Source of the DNA: Cupriavidus necator N-1
Lineage (GTDB): Bacteria; Pseudomonadota; Gammaproteobacteria; Burkholderiales; Burkholderiaceae
NCBI RefSeq assembly: GCF_000219215.1
Contig: NC_015726.1
Span: forward strand, 1,550,001-1,614,000
Direction of reading: 5' to 3'
DNA: 64,000 nucleotides
The translations under genes were made by a program, and so were the position numbers. Every line of letters begins with the position of its first letter. Position 1 is the first letter of the stretch. Below, one piece after another: positions 17,455 through 26,787 of this stretch. The notes beneath the pieces were generated by a model. It did no database searches, was not told the DNA's origin, and saw nothing but the letters and a program-made list of their open reading frames with translations.

Positions 17455-18114
17455 ATGAATCAGAAGGTGCAGTCGTCCCCGGCAGTCGATGCAGACTATA
17501 TGTTTACCCCGGTCCCGCCCGACGCACGCAGGACGACCTGGAAACAGGTGGCGGTATGGGTGGGGTTTAGCTACGTTGCCACCGGCCTGTTCATCGGCGG
17601 CACGCTGGCCGGGCCGGCGGGCGGCGCGGGTGTTTCCTTCCCCATGGCCTTGCTGGCCATCGCCATCGGCATGGGCATCCTGTTCGTGCTGACGTCGCTG
17701 CTGGGCGTCATCGCGCAACGAACCGGGCTGAGCCTGGCGCTGCTGTGCCGCTATGCCTATGGCGCAAAAGGCATGAACCTGCCGATGCTGACGCTGGGCT
17801 GGTTCTCCGCCATCACCGGCATGGTGGGCGACATCTGGGGCGCGTTCATCGGCAATCCGAGCGGCATCACCGTGCTTGACCCGGCCCGCCTGGGATTCGA
17901 CATCGCGCCGATCACGCTGGAAGTGTTCCTGGCATGCGTGACCTGCGGCCTGCTGTTCACCGCGACCTCGATGTCCGGCATGAAAGGGCTGGAGCGGCTG
18001 GCGGTGGCGGTGGCGCCCGTCATCATGCTGATCGCGGTGCTGGTACTGGTGTACCTGCTGTTGCATCCGGTCCTGAACGCGAAAGCGCAGCCGCTGGCGG
18101 AGAACGCATCATGA
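17455..18114 (+). pseudogene. CodB-like NCS1 permease, truncated
   Basis: The frame encodes an N-terminal half of a cytosine/hydantoin-type NCS1 permease: RRTTWKQVAVWVGFSYVATG, then GAKGMNLPMLTLGWFSAITG and about six hydrophobic helices. It ends after 219 residues, whereas family members have roughly 420-450. The join after GMKGLERLAVAVAPVIM leads directly to one more helix and a polar tail, so an in-frame internal deletion is possible, as is simple loss of the C-terminal half. Its TGA overlaps the ATG of the next gene (ATGA), so coupling is preserved. A working shortened protein cannot be ruled out, but transport by half the fold is unlikely. Confidence 0.7.
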
Positions 18115-18886
18115 AGAAGGTCTTGCTGAATGAGTTCTCCACGGCCGAACTGGAGGCCATGTTTGCCGCTGGCGGTATAGACAGCGACATCACCGTTTTT
18201 GGCAGTTGCGAAAGTCACGGCGGGCACCTGCCGCTCGGGCCGAACCTGTTCGTTCCCGCCGAAGTGGCACGGCTGGCGGCGCAACGGCTTGAACGGACCA
18301 TTGTGGTCCCCGGCGTGCCGTTCGGCACCTCGATGCACTACAACGCCACCCGATGGCGGTCTCGCTGCGCTTCAAGACGGTGACGGCGCTTGCCGAGGAT
18401 ATCTTCGAGAGCCTGATTGCCTACGATATCCGGTACATCTTTGTGCTGAACGGGCACGACGGCAATATTGCGCCGCTCGAGATCGCCCAGCGCAAGGTTA
18501 AGCAGCGCTACCCGAAGGTGGTGTTCGCCTTCCTGCCTGCCTGGTGGTCGGTGATCGGCAGCCGGCTTGGCGACGGCTTCTTCGCCGAGTGGAATGGATT
18601 GGGCCACGGCGGCGAAGGTGAAACCTCGATCACCATGGCGGTGTTTCCGTACCTGTGCGACCTGGGCAAGGCCATGCGGCAGATGCCGGTAGACAGCATC
18701 CGCATCGGCGAGCGCGTACAGATCATGTGGGATATCGCCAAGGTTTCGGCGACCGGCGCCACCGGTGACCCGACCTGGGCCAGCGCGGAAAAGGGCAGCA
18801 AGATGCTGGACGCGCTGGTCGGACTGGTTACCGACAGTATCAGGCAGCTCGATGAAACGGGGTGGCGCTACGACCTGCGCCAGTGA
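18111..18886 (+). pseudogene. Creatininase-family amidohydrolase, frameshifted
   Basis: Two overlapping frames together make one creatininase-like protein of about 258 residues. The first part (from ATG 18111) gives MKKVLLNEFSTAELEAMF, the metal-binding SCESHGGHLPLGPNLF region and PFGTSMHYNAT. The second (from 18353) gives MAVSLRFKTVTALAEDIFES, VLNGHDGNIAPLEIA, and GHGGEGETSITMAVFP, the family's second metal-ligand region. Adding one C to the CCC run at 18349-18351 restores NATPMAVSLRF. Creatininases open cyclic amides such as creatinine. Coupled to a CodB-like permease it would have formed a small uptake/hydrolysis unit, now damaged in both genes, unless the shift is a sequencing error. Confidence 0.78.
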
Positions 18887-18895
18887 AGGCAAGGT

Positions 18896-19195
18896 TCAGC
18901 CGGCAAGCGGAGGGAGCAGGCGTGAACTCCATGACGCATAGGCGTAGGTCAGCATGCGCCCCGATTCAAAACCCGGAGGCGGCCTGATCTCGCCGCGAGC
19001 CTCCCTGTACGCCACCACGGCGTGCAGGATCTTCTCGGGCGCGTAACGGTCACGCAGGGGCAGGTAGGGGTGGAGCTGGCGCCAGCCGGGGGCGGCGCCG
19101 TCCAGGGTCGCCCAGGCAAGTGCGCAATAGCACATGCCCCGGGACGAGAGATGCCAGAGTTGCCAGTAACGGCCAGTCGACTCCACGCGCTGCAT
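18896..19195 (-). CDS. Hypothetical protein, 99 residues
   Basis: A small frame with balanced composition, rich in Trp and Tyr (GRYWQLWHLSSRG; TYAYASWSSRLLPPL), unlike the Arg/Ala-rich shadows common in this DNA. I do not recognise a family and see no signal peptide. The start at 19195 lacks a well-spaced ribosome-binding site. It lies between the creatininase remnant and the PpiC gene on the latter's strand. It may be a real small gene or chance. Confidence 0.4.
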   Translation of the reverse strand: MQRVESTGRYWQLWHLSSRGMCYCALAWATLDGAAPGWRQLHPYLPLRDRYAPEKILHAVVAYREARGEIRPPPGFESGRMLTYAYASWSSRLLPPLAG

Positions 19196-19238
19196 CCTTG
19201 AATCTTGCAGGACCGGCGGGGGGCGACCGGACCGTGCC

Positions 19239-20033
19239 TTACTGGATCTTGGCCTTGTCCTTGAGTGACTTCATCATGGCCTGGAACTGCTCGCGCTGCC
19301 AGTTCTGGTCCCCCATCAGCATCTGCGTCAACTGCGGCTTGACCTCTTCGAACGACGGGATCTTGGCGTCGCGCACGTCGACCAGTTCGATGATATGCCA
19401 GCCGAACTGGGTCTTGACCGGCGTATCGGTCAGCTGGCCCTTCTTCAGGCCGGTCATGGCTGCCGAGAACTCAGGCACGTAGCTGCTGCTGTTGGCCCAG
19501 TCCAGGTCGCCGCCGTTGGCCGCGGAGCCCGGGTCCTTGGACGAGGCCTTGGCCATGTCCTCAAACTTGGCGCCGCCCTTGATCTTGGTGATGATCGCCT
19601 TGGCGTCGGCTTCCTTTTCCACCAGGATATGGCGGGCGTGGTATTCCTTGCCGTTGCCAAACTGCGACTTGATCTTGTCGTACTGCTTGCGCAACTCGGC
19701 GTCGCTGGCGCCGTGGGTCTTCACGTAGTCTTCGAACACTGCGCCGGCCAGCACGTTCAGGCGGGCCTGTTCCAGTTGTTCCTGCACGTCGTCGCGCTGG
19801 GTCAGGCCGCGCTTGTTGGCTTCCTGCGAGAGCAGTTCGCGGTCGATCAGCATGTTGCGTGCGCGCGAGCGCAGCTCCGGGTTGTCGGGCTGGCCGGTGC
19901 CGGCGATCAACTTGTCCAGCTTTGCCGATGAAATGGCCTTGCCATTCACGACGGCGGCATTCTGGGCGATGGCCGGCAGGCTGCCGGCAGCAAGCACAGC
20001 CGCCAGGCTGAACGAGAGGACGGTGGTCTTCAT
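19239..20033 (-). CDS. Periplasmic peptidyl-prolyl cis-trans isomerase, PpiC/parvulin type
   Basis: This 264-residue folding factor starts with a signal peptide (FSLAAVLAAGSLPAIAQNA). An N-terminal chaperone-like helical region follows, then a parvulin domain at about 135-225: EYHARHILVEKEADAKAII, GGDLDWANSSSYVPEFSAAM and TQFGWHIIELVDVRD. The architecture matches the PrsA/PpiC/SurA-like group that helps secreted and outer-membrane proteins to fold. It begins 4 bp after the bolA stop, in a run of minus-strand genes bolA and yciB that keeps this order in related bacteria as far as I recall. Confidence 0.93.
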   Translation of the reverse strand: MKTTVLSFSLAAVLAAGSLPAIAQNAAVVNGKAISSAKLDKLIAGTGQPDNPELRSRARNMLIDRELLSQEANKRGLTQRDDVQEQLEQARLNVLAGAVFEDYVKTHGASDAELRKQYDKIKSQFGNGKEYHARHILVEKEADAKAIITKIKGGAKFEDMAKASSKDPGSAANGGDLDWANSSSYVPEFSAAMTGLKKGQLTDTPVKTQFGWHIIELVDVRDAKIPSFEEVKPQLTQMLMGDQNWQREQFQAMMKSLKDKAKIQ

Positions 20034-20037
20034 GGAA

Positions 20038-20352
20038 TCAGGTCTGAGAGTTGCTGGAAGAATAGTGTGATGATGCGCGGGATTGGTACTCTTGGTCGGT
20101 GAACGCAGTCACGGCAAGTGCGTGGATCTGCGCGGGGAACAGACCGCGCAGCGCATCATACACCATGCGGTGTCGTGCAACCCGGCTGTGACCCGTAAAG
20201 CGCTCGCTGACGATTGTCACGTGGTAATGTCCGCCGCCGGATGCGGCGCCGGCATGTCCGGCGTGCAGCGCGCTGTCGTCGCGCACGGCCAGGTGGCTGG
20301 GGGCGAGCGCTTCGCGCAGCATCGCCTCGATAGTAGCGGGATCGGCTGCCAT
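20038..20352 (-). CDS. bolA: BolA family protein
   Basis: This 104-residue protein has the BolA/class II KH-like fold, with the signature region GGHYHVTIVSERFTGHSRVARHRMVYDAL including the conserved histidine of the invariant RHR-like turn. BolA proteins bind Fe-S clusters with monothiol glutaredoxins and influence envelope and stress genes. The ATG at 20352 (MAADPATIEAMLREAL) fits the family start; a longer open frame upstream overlaps yciB. It lies between yciB and the PpiC gene with a 4-bp gap to the latter. Confidence 0.9.
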   Translation of the reverse strand: MAADPATIEAMLREALAPSHLAVRDDSALHAGHAGAASGGGHYHVTIVSERFTGHSRVARHRMVYDALRGLFPAQIHALAVTAFTDQEYQSRASSHYSSSNSQT

Positions 20353-20392
20353 CAATGGTTTCCTTCGGTTTGGGGGTGCGGGGGCGGGGCCG

Positions 20393-20932
20393 TCAGTCCT
20401 GGCTGTTCTCGGGCATGTGGCGCGACAGCCAGACACTCTGGGCGACGATGAACACCAGCATCATCCCCATGCTGCCGAACAGCTTGAAGTTGACCCAGGT
20501 CTCGGTCGAGAACTGGTAGGCCACGTACAGGTTCAGCACGCCCATGGCGGCAAAGAAGCCGGCCCAGGCGGCGTTCAGCCGCGCCCACACCGGGTCGGGC
20601 AGGGTCACCTGTTTTTCCATCATGGCGCGGATCAGGTTCTTGCGCCAGCCGATCACCGAGCCCAGCAGCGCCACCGCGAACATCCAGTAGAGCACGGTCG
20701 GCTTCCACTTGATGAAGGTCTCGTTGTGCAGCACCAGCGTGGCGCCGCCGAACACCGCGATGATCAGCAGGCTGACCCACTGCATCGGCTCGACCTTGCG
20801 GTGGCGGAACCAGACCCAGCCGATCTGCAGCACCGTGGCGCCAATGGCCACGGCGGTGGCGGTGTAGATGTCAGCCAGCTTGAAGGCGGCAAAAAACAGG
20901 ATGACCGGGAACAGGTCGAACAGGAATTTCAT
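20393..20932 (-). CDS. yciB: Inner-membrane intracellular septation protein A
   Basis: YciB (IspA/IspZ) is a conserved inner-membrane protein needed for normal septation and envelope integrity. The 179-residue product starts [23 protein letters not shown], the family hallmark, and contains the conserved [17 protein letters not shown] and [21 protein letters not shown] segments within five hydrophobic helices. It is 40 bp upstream of bolA, likely in one transcript. Confidence 0.97.
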   Translation of the reverse strand: MKFLFDLFPVILFFAAFKLADIYTATAVAIGATVLQIGWVWFRHRKVEPMQWVSLLIIAVFGGATLVLHNETFIKWKPTVLYWMFAVALLGSVIGWRKNLIRAMMEKQVTLPDPVWARLNAAWAGFFAAMGVLNLYVAYQFSTETWVNFKLFGSMGMMLVFIVAQSVWLSRHMPENSQD

Positions 20933-20970
20933 GCGGTACCAGGTTGTGTCCGGCGTGCTTGCCGGAGCGT

Positions 20971-21435
20971 TCAGCGCTGCGGGTCGCGCCGGGGTTTGTC
21001 GCCGCTGCCGGCGGCGTGGGCATCATCCGCCGCACGCTGTGCCGGGTCGCGATCATCGAATTTTAGCGCAGCCGAGTTGATGCAATAGCGCAGACCGGTC
21101 GGGGCGGGGCCATCTTCGAAGACATGGCCCAGATGGCTGCCGCATTCCTTGCAGCGTACCTCTACCCGCGTCATGCCGTGGCTGTGGTCGACGTGCTCGG
21201 CAATCACCTCGCCGTTGATGGCGCGGAAATAGCTGGGCCAGCCGCAGCCGGCATCGAACTTGGTGGCGGATTCGAACAGCGGCGTGCCGCAGCCCACGCA
21301 GTGGTAGATGCCGTTGTCCCAGTGGTCCCAGTAGCGGCCGGTGAACGGGCGCTCGGTGGCGGCCTCGCGGGTCACGCGGTATTCGATGTCGGAGAGTTGT
21401 TCACGCCACTCGGCGTCGGTCTTGGTGGTGGTCAT
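20971..21435 (-). CDS. msrB: Peptide-methionine (R)-S-oxide reductase
   Basis: MsrB reduces the R epimer of methionine sulfoxide in proteins using thioredoxin. The 154-residue protein has the zinc-binding pairs CVGCG and CKECG, the core [10 protein letters not shown] and [12 protein letters not shown], and the catalytic cysteine in [10 protein letters not shown]. Length and order are typical. It precedes yciB by 38 bp on the same strand, and could share its transcript. Confidence 0.97.
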   Translation of the reverse strand: MTTTKTDAEWREQLSDIEYRVTREAATERPFTGRYWDHWDNGIYHCVGCGTPLFESATKFDAGCGWPSYFRAINGEVIAEHVDHSHGMTRVEVRCKECGSHLGHVFEDGPAPTGLRYCINSAALKFDDRDPAQRAADDAHAAGSGDKPRRDPQR

Positions 21436-21550
21436 GGTTTGTCCTCGCAGGGCTTCCTCGGATGGGTTCCTCAGTTAAGGCATTGGTCGTGCGAACTGCG
21501 CGAACCTTACACCGGCTGGCGCCGGCGTACCGGGCGCGGATCACATGGCG

Positions 21551-23122
21551 TCACGACGAGCAACTGACCTCCAGGCCGGACGCCCAGTCCGGCGGCAGCG
21601 CCGCGTAGTGTTCTGCCTCCGGCTGTTCGTCGAAGGGGCGCGATAGCACTGCCAGCAGCCGGTCCACTTCGGTGAAGTCCTTCTCGCCGGCGTGCCGGAT
21701 CGCGGTTTCGGCCAGGTGGTTGCGCAGCACGTATTTGGGGTTGACCGCCAGCATTTCCAGTTCGCGCGCGGCATCGTGCGACTGCTCGGCGCGCAGGCGC
21801 ACGCGATAGTCGGCCACCCACGTGTCAAAGGCGGCACGATCCAGGAACAGGTCGCGCACCGGCGCGTCGCGCGCGGCATCGGTGGATGAAATGCCGCACA
21901 GCTTGCGCCAGAACAGCGTGTAGTCCACGCGCTGGCCGTGCAACAGCTGGAACAGGCTGGTCAGCAGTGGCTCATCGCTCTTGTCGTCGCCGCCGGCAGG
22001 CGGGCGCAGGCCCAGCTTGGCGCGGTAGTGGCGGAAGAACGCCGCGGCATAGCGCTCGCGGAACGGGTCCAGCGCCGCGCGCGCGGCTTCCACGGCGGCG
22101 TCGCGCGCGCCTTCCTTGTCGGCATCCTCCGGTGCCAGCCACAGCGGCAGCAGCGCCTGGGCCAGGCAGTGCAGGTTCCAGAACGCCACCTGCGGCTGCT
22201 GGCTGTAGGCGTAGCGGCCCTGCGTGTCGGAGTGGTTGCAGATATGGTTGGCGTCGAATGCATCGAGGAAGCCGAACGGGCCGTAGTCGATGGTCAGGCC
22301 CAGGATCGACATATTGTCGGTATTCATCACGCCATGGCAGAAGCCCACCGCCTGCCAGTGCGCGATCAGGTCGGCGGTGCGCAGCGAGACCTCGCGCAGC
22401 AGCGCCTGGTAGGGCTGGGTGTCGTCGCGGCACGCGGGCATGAAGTTGTCGATGACGAAATCCGCCAGCTTGCGCAGCGCGGCCACGTCGTCGTGCGCGG
22501 CGAAATGTTCGAAGTGCCCGAAGCGGATAAAGGTCGGCGACAGCCTGGTCACCACCGCGGCGGTCTCGATGGTCTCGCGGCGCACCGGCGCGTCCGAGCC
22601 CATGATCGACAGTGCGCGAGTGGTCGGCACGCCCAGTGCGGCCATGGCTTCGGAGCAGAGGTACTCACGGATCGACGAGCGCAGCACCGCGCGGCCATCG
22701 GCCATGCGCGAGTAGGGCGTCAGGCCCGCGCCCTTGAGCTGGACTTCCCACGGGCCGGTGGCGGTCTCGGCCTGCGCCAGGCGGATGGCACGGCCATCGC
22801 CGAGCTGGCCGGCCCACACCCCGAACTGGTGCCCGGAATATACGCTGGCGAGCGGGTCGGCCCAGTCCGGCACCTGGTTGCCGACAAAGGTCTCGATAAA
22901 GTCCTCGCGGCTGCCGATGTTGGCGTCCCAGCCGAGCAGCGCCGCCGCGGCCGGCGCCACCCCCACCAGGTAGGGTGACGGCAGCGGCGTGGGACGCAGG
23001 CGCGTAAAGAACTGCATGCCGAGTTCGGCGAAGCCGGGCGCGGTGCGAAAGGGCACGGACAGCGTGGCCGGCGTGGCTGTGTCGGAGGGCTGCGGAGCTT
23101 GTGACTGGGGCGTGTCTGGCAT
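21551..23122 (-). CDS. selO: Protein adenylyltransferase SelO (YdiU family pseudokinase)
   Basis: SelO is a pseudokinase-fold enzyme that AMPylates protein hydroxyls and takes part in redox homeostasis. This 523-residue copy has [20 protein letters not shown] (nucleotide-binding region), [20 protein letters not shown], the catalytic-loop [20 protein letters not shown] and FGFLDAFD. It ends in Cys-Ser-Ser; eukaryotic SelO has selenocysteine at the cysteine position. The ATG at 23122 ([10 protein letters not shown]) is chosen because the open extension beyond it is Arg/Pro rich with no family similarity. Confidence 0.96.
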   Translation of the reverse strand: MPDTPQSQAPQPSDTATPATLSVPFRTAPGFAELGMQFFTRLRPTPLPSPYLVGVAPAAAALLGWDANIGSREDFIETFVGNQVPDWADPLASVYSGHQFGVWAGQLGDGRAIRLAQAETATGPWEVQLKGAGLTPYSRMADGRAVLRSSIREYLCSEAMAALGVPTTRALSIMGSDAPVRRETIETAAVVTRLSPTFIRFGHFEHFAAHDDVAALRKLADFVIDNFMPACRDDTQPYQALLREVSLRTADLIAHWQAVGFCHGVMNTDNMSILGLTIDYGPFGFLDAFDANHICNHSDTQGRYAYSQQPQVAFWNLHCLAQALLPLWLAPEDADKEGARDAAVEAARAALDPFRERYAAAFFRHYRAKLGLRPPAGGDDKSDEPLLTSLFQLLHGQRVDYTLFWRKLCGISSTDAARDAPVRDLFLDRAAFDTWVADYRVRLRAEQSHDAARELEMLAVNPKYVLRNHLAETAIRHAGEKDFTEVDRLLAVLSRPFDEQPEAEHYAALPPDWASGLEVSCSS

Positions 23123-23580
23123 CGCGTAGGGGCGCCTCGGGGCGCAAGGGGCGGTGCGAATTCCGTGCGTTCGTCGATGTGCGGCGAACCGCGTAAAAGG
23201 CGGTGCAGCGCGGCATGCCGGGCGCACGAAAATGCGATGGTGGCTAGGGAAAACGACATGTTGAGGTGCAACATGCCACGCAGTATTGTACGTCCTCAAC
23301 GGCACTCGACCGCTCGACCGAGTGAATGCCGCCATGCACCGCACGGTTATTTTCCTCCTTCAGTGCGCACATGAATCCGGTGCATGGGCTTTTCGCAGAA
23401 TTGCGGCCCCGAATTCGATGGCAATACCGACGGCAACCCCGACGGCAATACGCAACGACAGTACGGCAGTGCACAACGAGATCGGCCGGATGCCGATTTG
23501 GTGCATGGAAACGACCGCCAAAAAATAGTACGGTTGTTCGTTTTCAGGCGAATTACACAAGACATTCAGGAGGCAGGTTC
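23123..23580. promoter_or_regulatory. Regulatory region between selO and the acyl-CoA synthetase gene
   Basis: This 458-bp gap has an AT-rich half (23310-23580). It contains short direct repeats of GACGGCAA near 23430-23450 and the 18-bp motif at 23522-23539 that also precedes the fadB-type gene. The plus-strand gene should be transcribed from here and has AGGAGG about 9 bases before its ATG. Confidence 0.5.
23522..23539 (-). promoter_or_regulatory. Candidate operator, copy 1 of GAACRACCGTRCTATTTT
   Basis: Read on the minus strand it is GAACAACCGTACTATTTT, matching 16 of 18 bases of the copy at 35216-35233. It lies 42 bp before the acyl-CoA synthetase start, a position suited to repression. 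A weaker relative (AAATAACCGTGC) lies near 23340-23351. Confidence 0.5.
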
Positions 23581-25206
23581 ATGGCATTGATGGGTCAAAT
23601 GATGAGCGCGCCGCTGCTCATTTCCTCCATCATCAAACACGCCGCGCGTTACTACGGCAGCACCGAGATCGTCTCGCGGCGCACGGAGGGCGACCTGCAT
23701 CGCTATACGTACCGCGATTGCGAACTGCGCGCCCGCAAGCTTGCGCAGGCGCTGGGCGCACTGGGCGTGAAGCAGGGCGAGCGCGTCGGCACGCTGGCCT
23801 GGAACGGCTACCGCCACCTGGAGATCTACTACGGCGTGTCCGGCATGGGCGCCGTCTGCCATACCATCAACCCGCGCCTGTTCCCCGAGCAGATTGCCTA
23901 TATCGTCAACCACGCGGAAGACGGCTATGTCTTCTTCGACCTGACCTTCCTGCCACTGGTGGAAGGCGTTGCGCCGCATTGCCCCAACGTCAAGGGGTGG
24001 GTGGCGATGACCGACCGCGCGCATATGCCGGCCGAATCCAAGGTGCCGCTGCTGTGCTACGAGGAGCTGATCGACGCGCAGGACGGCAACTACGAATGGC
24101 CGCAGTTCGACGAGAACCAGGCGTCGAGCCTGTGCTATACGTCGGGCACCACCGGCAATCCCAAGGGCGCGCTGTATTCGCACCGCTCGACGGTGCTGCA
24201 CTCGTATGCGTCGGCACTGCCCGACGCGCTGGGCTGCTCCGCCAGCGACGTGATCCTGCCCGTGGTGCCGATGTTCCACGTCAATGCCTGGGGCCTGCCG
24301 TACTCGGTGCCGCTGGTCGGCGCCAAGCTGGTGCTGCCGGGTGCCAAGCTGGACGGGGCCTCGATCTATGAACTGTTCGAGCAGGAGAAGGTGACCTTCT
24401 CCGCCGGCGTGCCGACGGTGTGGCTCGGCCTGCTCCAGCACGTGCAGTCGAACAAGCTCAAGTTTTCCACCTTCCGCCGCACCGTGATCGGCGGCTCGGC
24501 CGCGCCGCCGGCGATGATCCGCGCGCTCGAGGCGCTGGATGTGGAAGTGATCCACGCTTGGGGCATGACCGAGATGTCGCCGCTGGGCACGTCGTGCAAG
24601 CTGCTGGCCAAGCACCAGGACCTGTCCGACGCCGACCGCCACAAGATCCAGGAAAAGCAGGGCCGCGTGATCTTCGGCGTCGACATGAAGATTGTCGATG
24701 GCGACGGCAACGAGCTGCCGTGGGACGGCAAGGCCTTCGGCGACCTGATGGTGCGCGGGCCGTGGATCATCGACCGCTACTTCCGCAACGATGCCAATCC
24801 GCTGGCCGACGGCTGGTTCCCGACTGGCGACGTCGCCACCATCGACGCCGATGGCTTCATGCAGATCACCGACCGCAGCAAGGACGTGATCAAGTCCGGC
24901 GGCGAATGGATCTCGTCGATTGATATCGAGAACGTCGCCGCCGCGCACCCCGCGGTGCATATGGCGGCCTGCATCTCAGCCTACCACCCCAAGTGGGATG
25001 AACGCCCGCTGCTGGTTGTGGTGAAGAAGCCCGGCGCCGAAGTCACCCGCGAAGAATTGCTGCAGTTCTTCGAGGGCAAGGTCGCCAAGTGGTGGATCCC
25101 GGACGACGTGGCCTTTGTCACCGAGATCCCGCTGACCGCCACCGGCAAGATGCAGAAGCTCAAGCTGCGCGAGCAGTTCAAGGACTACAAGCTGCCGACC
25201 GCCTGA
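23581..25206 (+). CDS. AMP-dependent fatty acyl-CoA synthetase (medium/long-chain type)
   Basis: This 541-residue ANL-superfamily ligase activates a carboxylic acid to its CoA thioester with ATP. The P-loop-like [18 protein letters not shown] is near residue 185, [10 protein letters not shown] near 325, [21 protein letters not shown] near 420, and the C-terminal catalytic lysine in [14 protein letters not shown]. The ATG at 23581 opens [15 protein letters not shown], as in AlkK/DmdB-like ligases. An extended frame from 23326 is rejected because it covers the promoter. Next downstream is an ABC importer, and a shared upstream motif links it to the beta-oxidation run at 35.4 kb. The preferred acid is unknown. 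Confidence 0.93.
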   Translation: MALMGQMMSAPLLISSIIKHAARYYGSTEIVSRRTEGDLHRYTYRDCELRARKLAQALGALGVKQGERVGTLAWNGYRHLEIYYGVSGMGAVCHTINPRLFPEQIAYIVNHAEDGYVFFDLTFLPLVEGVAPHCPNVKGWVAMTDRAHMPAESKVPLLCYEELIDAQDGNYEWPQFDENQASSLCYTSGTTGNPKGALYSHRSTVLHSYASALPDALGCSASDVILPVVPMFHVNAWGLPYSVPLVGAKLVLPGAKLDGASIYELFEQEKVTFSAGVPTVWLGLLQHVQSNKLKFSTFRRTVIGGSAAPPAMIRALEALDVEVIHAWGMTEMSPLGTSCKLLAKHQDLSDADRHKIQEKQGRVIFGVDMKIVDGDGNELPWDGKAFGDLMVRGPWIIDRYFRNDANPLADGWFPTGDVATIDADGFMQITDRSKDVIKSGGEWISSIDIENVAAAHPAVHMAACISAYHPKWDERPLLVVVKKPGAEVTREELLQFFEGKVAKWWIPDDVAFVTEIPLTATGKMQKLKLREQFKDYKLPTA

Positions 25207-25346
25207 CGCCGGCACGCGCTTTCCGGTGCGCCTTGCCTGCTTGCGGCATGGCGTGTCCGGGGCCGGCTGCAGGGCGTGGCATGGAGGACGCCGCGCAGCC
25301 AGCCAAATACGACGACAAGCCAACGACAAGAGTGAAGGAGACAGGT

Positions 25347-26597
25347 ATGACCAAAATGCGTCCGCTGGTGGCCGGTGTGGCCGTGTTTGCCGCACTGGGT
25401 TCTGCGCTGGTTTCAGGTACCGCACTCGCGGATACGGTGAAGATCGCCTTCATTGACCCGCTATCGGGGCTGATGGCTCCCGTTGGGCAGAACCAGCTCA
25501 AGAGCTGGCAGTATGTCGCCGACATCGCCAACCAGAAGAACTGGGCCGGCGCGCACAAGTTTGAGGTGGTGGGTTTCGACAACAAGCTGTCGCCGCAGGA
25601 AAGCCTGACCATCCTCAAGCAGGCGGTCGACCAGAACATCCGCTATATCGTGCAGGGCAACGGCTCGTCGGTCGGGCTGGCGCTGCAGGACGCGGTGGCC
25701 AAGCACAACGAGCGCAACCCCGGCAAGGAGATCGTCTACCTGAACTACGCCGCGGTGGACCCGGACATGACCAATGCCAAATGCAACTACTGGCATTTCC
25801 GGCTCGACGCCAACTCGGACATGAAGATGGAGGCGCTGACCACCTTCCTGGCCAAGGACCCGAACGTCAAGAAGGTCTACCTGATCAACCAGAACTACTC
25901 GTTCGGCCACCAGGTGGCGCGCGCGGCCAAGGACTACCTGAAGCGCAAGCGCCCGGACATCCAGATCGTCGGTGAAGACCTGCACCCGCTGGCGCAGGTC
26001 AAGGACTTTGCCCCGTACGCGGCCAAGATCAAGGCCTCTGGCGCCGATACCGTGATCACCGGCAACTGGGGCAGCGACCTGGCGCTGCTGATCAAGGCGG
26101 GCAAGGATGCCGGCCTGACCACCAATTACTACACCTACTACGCCGGCACCACCGGCGTGCCCACGGCGATGGGCGCCACCGGCGCCGAGCACGTCAAGTA
26201 TGTCGGCTACTACAACCCCAACAACAAGGGGTTCAAGGGAGCGGATGTCATCGAGGGCTTCAAGAAGAAGTACAACGATGACTTCTACGTGATGGCCTCC
26301 TACACCGGCATTGCCATGCTGGCCAAGGCCTTCAAGGACACCGGCTCGACCGATCCGATCAAGGTTGCCAAGGCGCTCGAGGGGATCAAGGTCGACAGCA
26401 TGAACGGCACGGTCGAGATGCGCAACTCGGATCACCAGGCGCAGCAGTCGCTGGTGGTCGCCACCTGGACCAAGGTGGATGGCAAGGAAATTAAGTACGA
26501 CCAGGAAAACACCGGCTACGGCTGGAAGACCAACGCGCTGATGGACCAGTACGTGTCGGCCCAGCCGACTTCCTGCCAGATGAAGCGGCCGGGCTGA
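25347..26597 (+). CDS. Branched-chain amino acid-type ABC transporter substrate-binding protein
   Basis: This periplasmic receptor has 416 residues, with a signal peptide ending near ALADT and the type I fold DTVKIAFIDPLSGLMAPVG. It carries typical internal stretches such as IRYIVQGNGSSVGLALQDAV and DTVITGNWGSDLALLIKAG. GAAGGAG lies 7 bases before ATG 25347. It opens the livKHMGF-like set. Such receptors bind amino acids, amides, urea or short acids. The acyl-CoA synthetase upstream suggests an organic acid, which is inference. Confidence 0.92.
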   Translation: MTKMRPLVAGVAVFAALGSALVSGTALADTVKIAFIDPLSGLMAPVGQNQLKSWQYVADIANQKNWAGAHKFEVVGFDNKLSPQESLTILKQAVDQNIRYIVQGNGSSVGLALQDAVAKHNERNPGKEIVYLNYAAVDPDMTNAKCNYWHFRLDANSDMKMEALTTFLAKDPNVKKVYLINQNYSFGHQVARAAKDYLKRKRPDIQIVGEDLHPLAQVKDFAPYAAKIKASGADTVITGNWGSDLALLIKAGKDAGLTTNYYTYYAGTTGVPTAMGATGAEHVKYVGYYNPNNKGFKGADVIEGFKKKYNDDFYVMASYTGIAMLAKAFKDTGSTDPIKVAKALEGIKVDSMNGTVEMRNSDHQAQQSLVVATWTKVDGKEIKYDQENTGYGWKTNALMDQYVSAQPTSCQMKRPG

Positions 26598-26679
26598 TCC
26601 TGTTCGTGACGGGCCGGCCACGCTGACAAAGTGGCCGCCCGATCCTGCATACTTTCGGTCTTTTTCGGTCGATACCGGG

Positions 26680-26720
26680 GAGCGTCCGGGGCGGGCATCC
26701 GCCCCCGGAGGGGGACGCTC
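26680..26720 (+). terminator. Strong stem-loop between receptor and permease genes
   Basis: GAGCGTCC pairs with GGACGCTC, and inside it GGGCGG pairs with CCGCCC. There is no T-tract. In many ABC operons such a structure stabilises the upstream receptor mRNA and lowers expression of the membrane genes; that role is inferred here. Confidence 0.5.
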
Positions 26721-26787
26721 ACCCTCAATCCAACCGGACGGATGCCGGCATGCCCACGCATGGCGGCGCCAGCTTGAAGGACACGCT

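Noticed and set aside
23423..23460. GACGGCAA-type short repeats as a CRISPR fragment
   Set aside because: Only two or three imperfect 8-base repeats without spacers of regular length and no cas genes.
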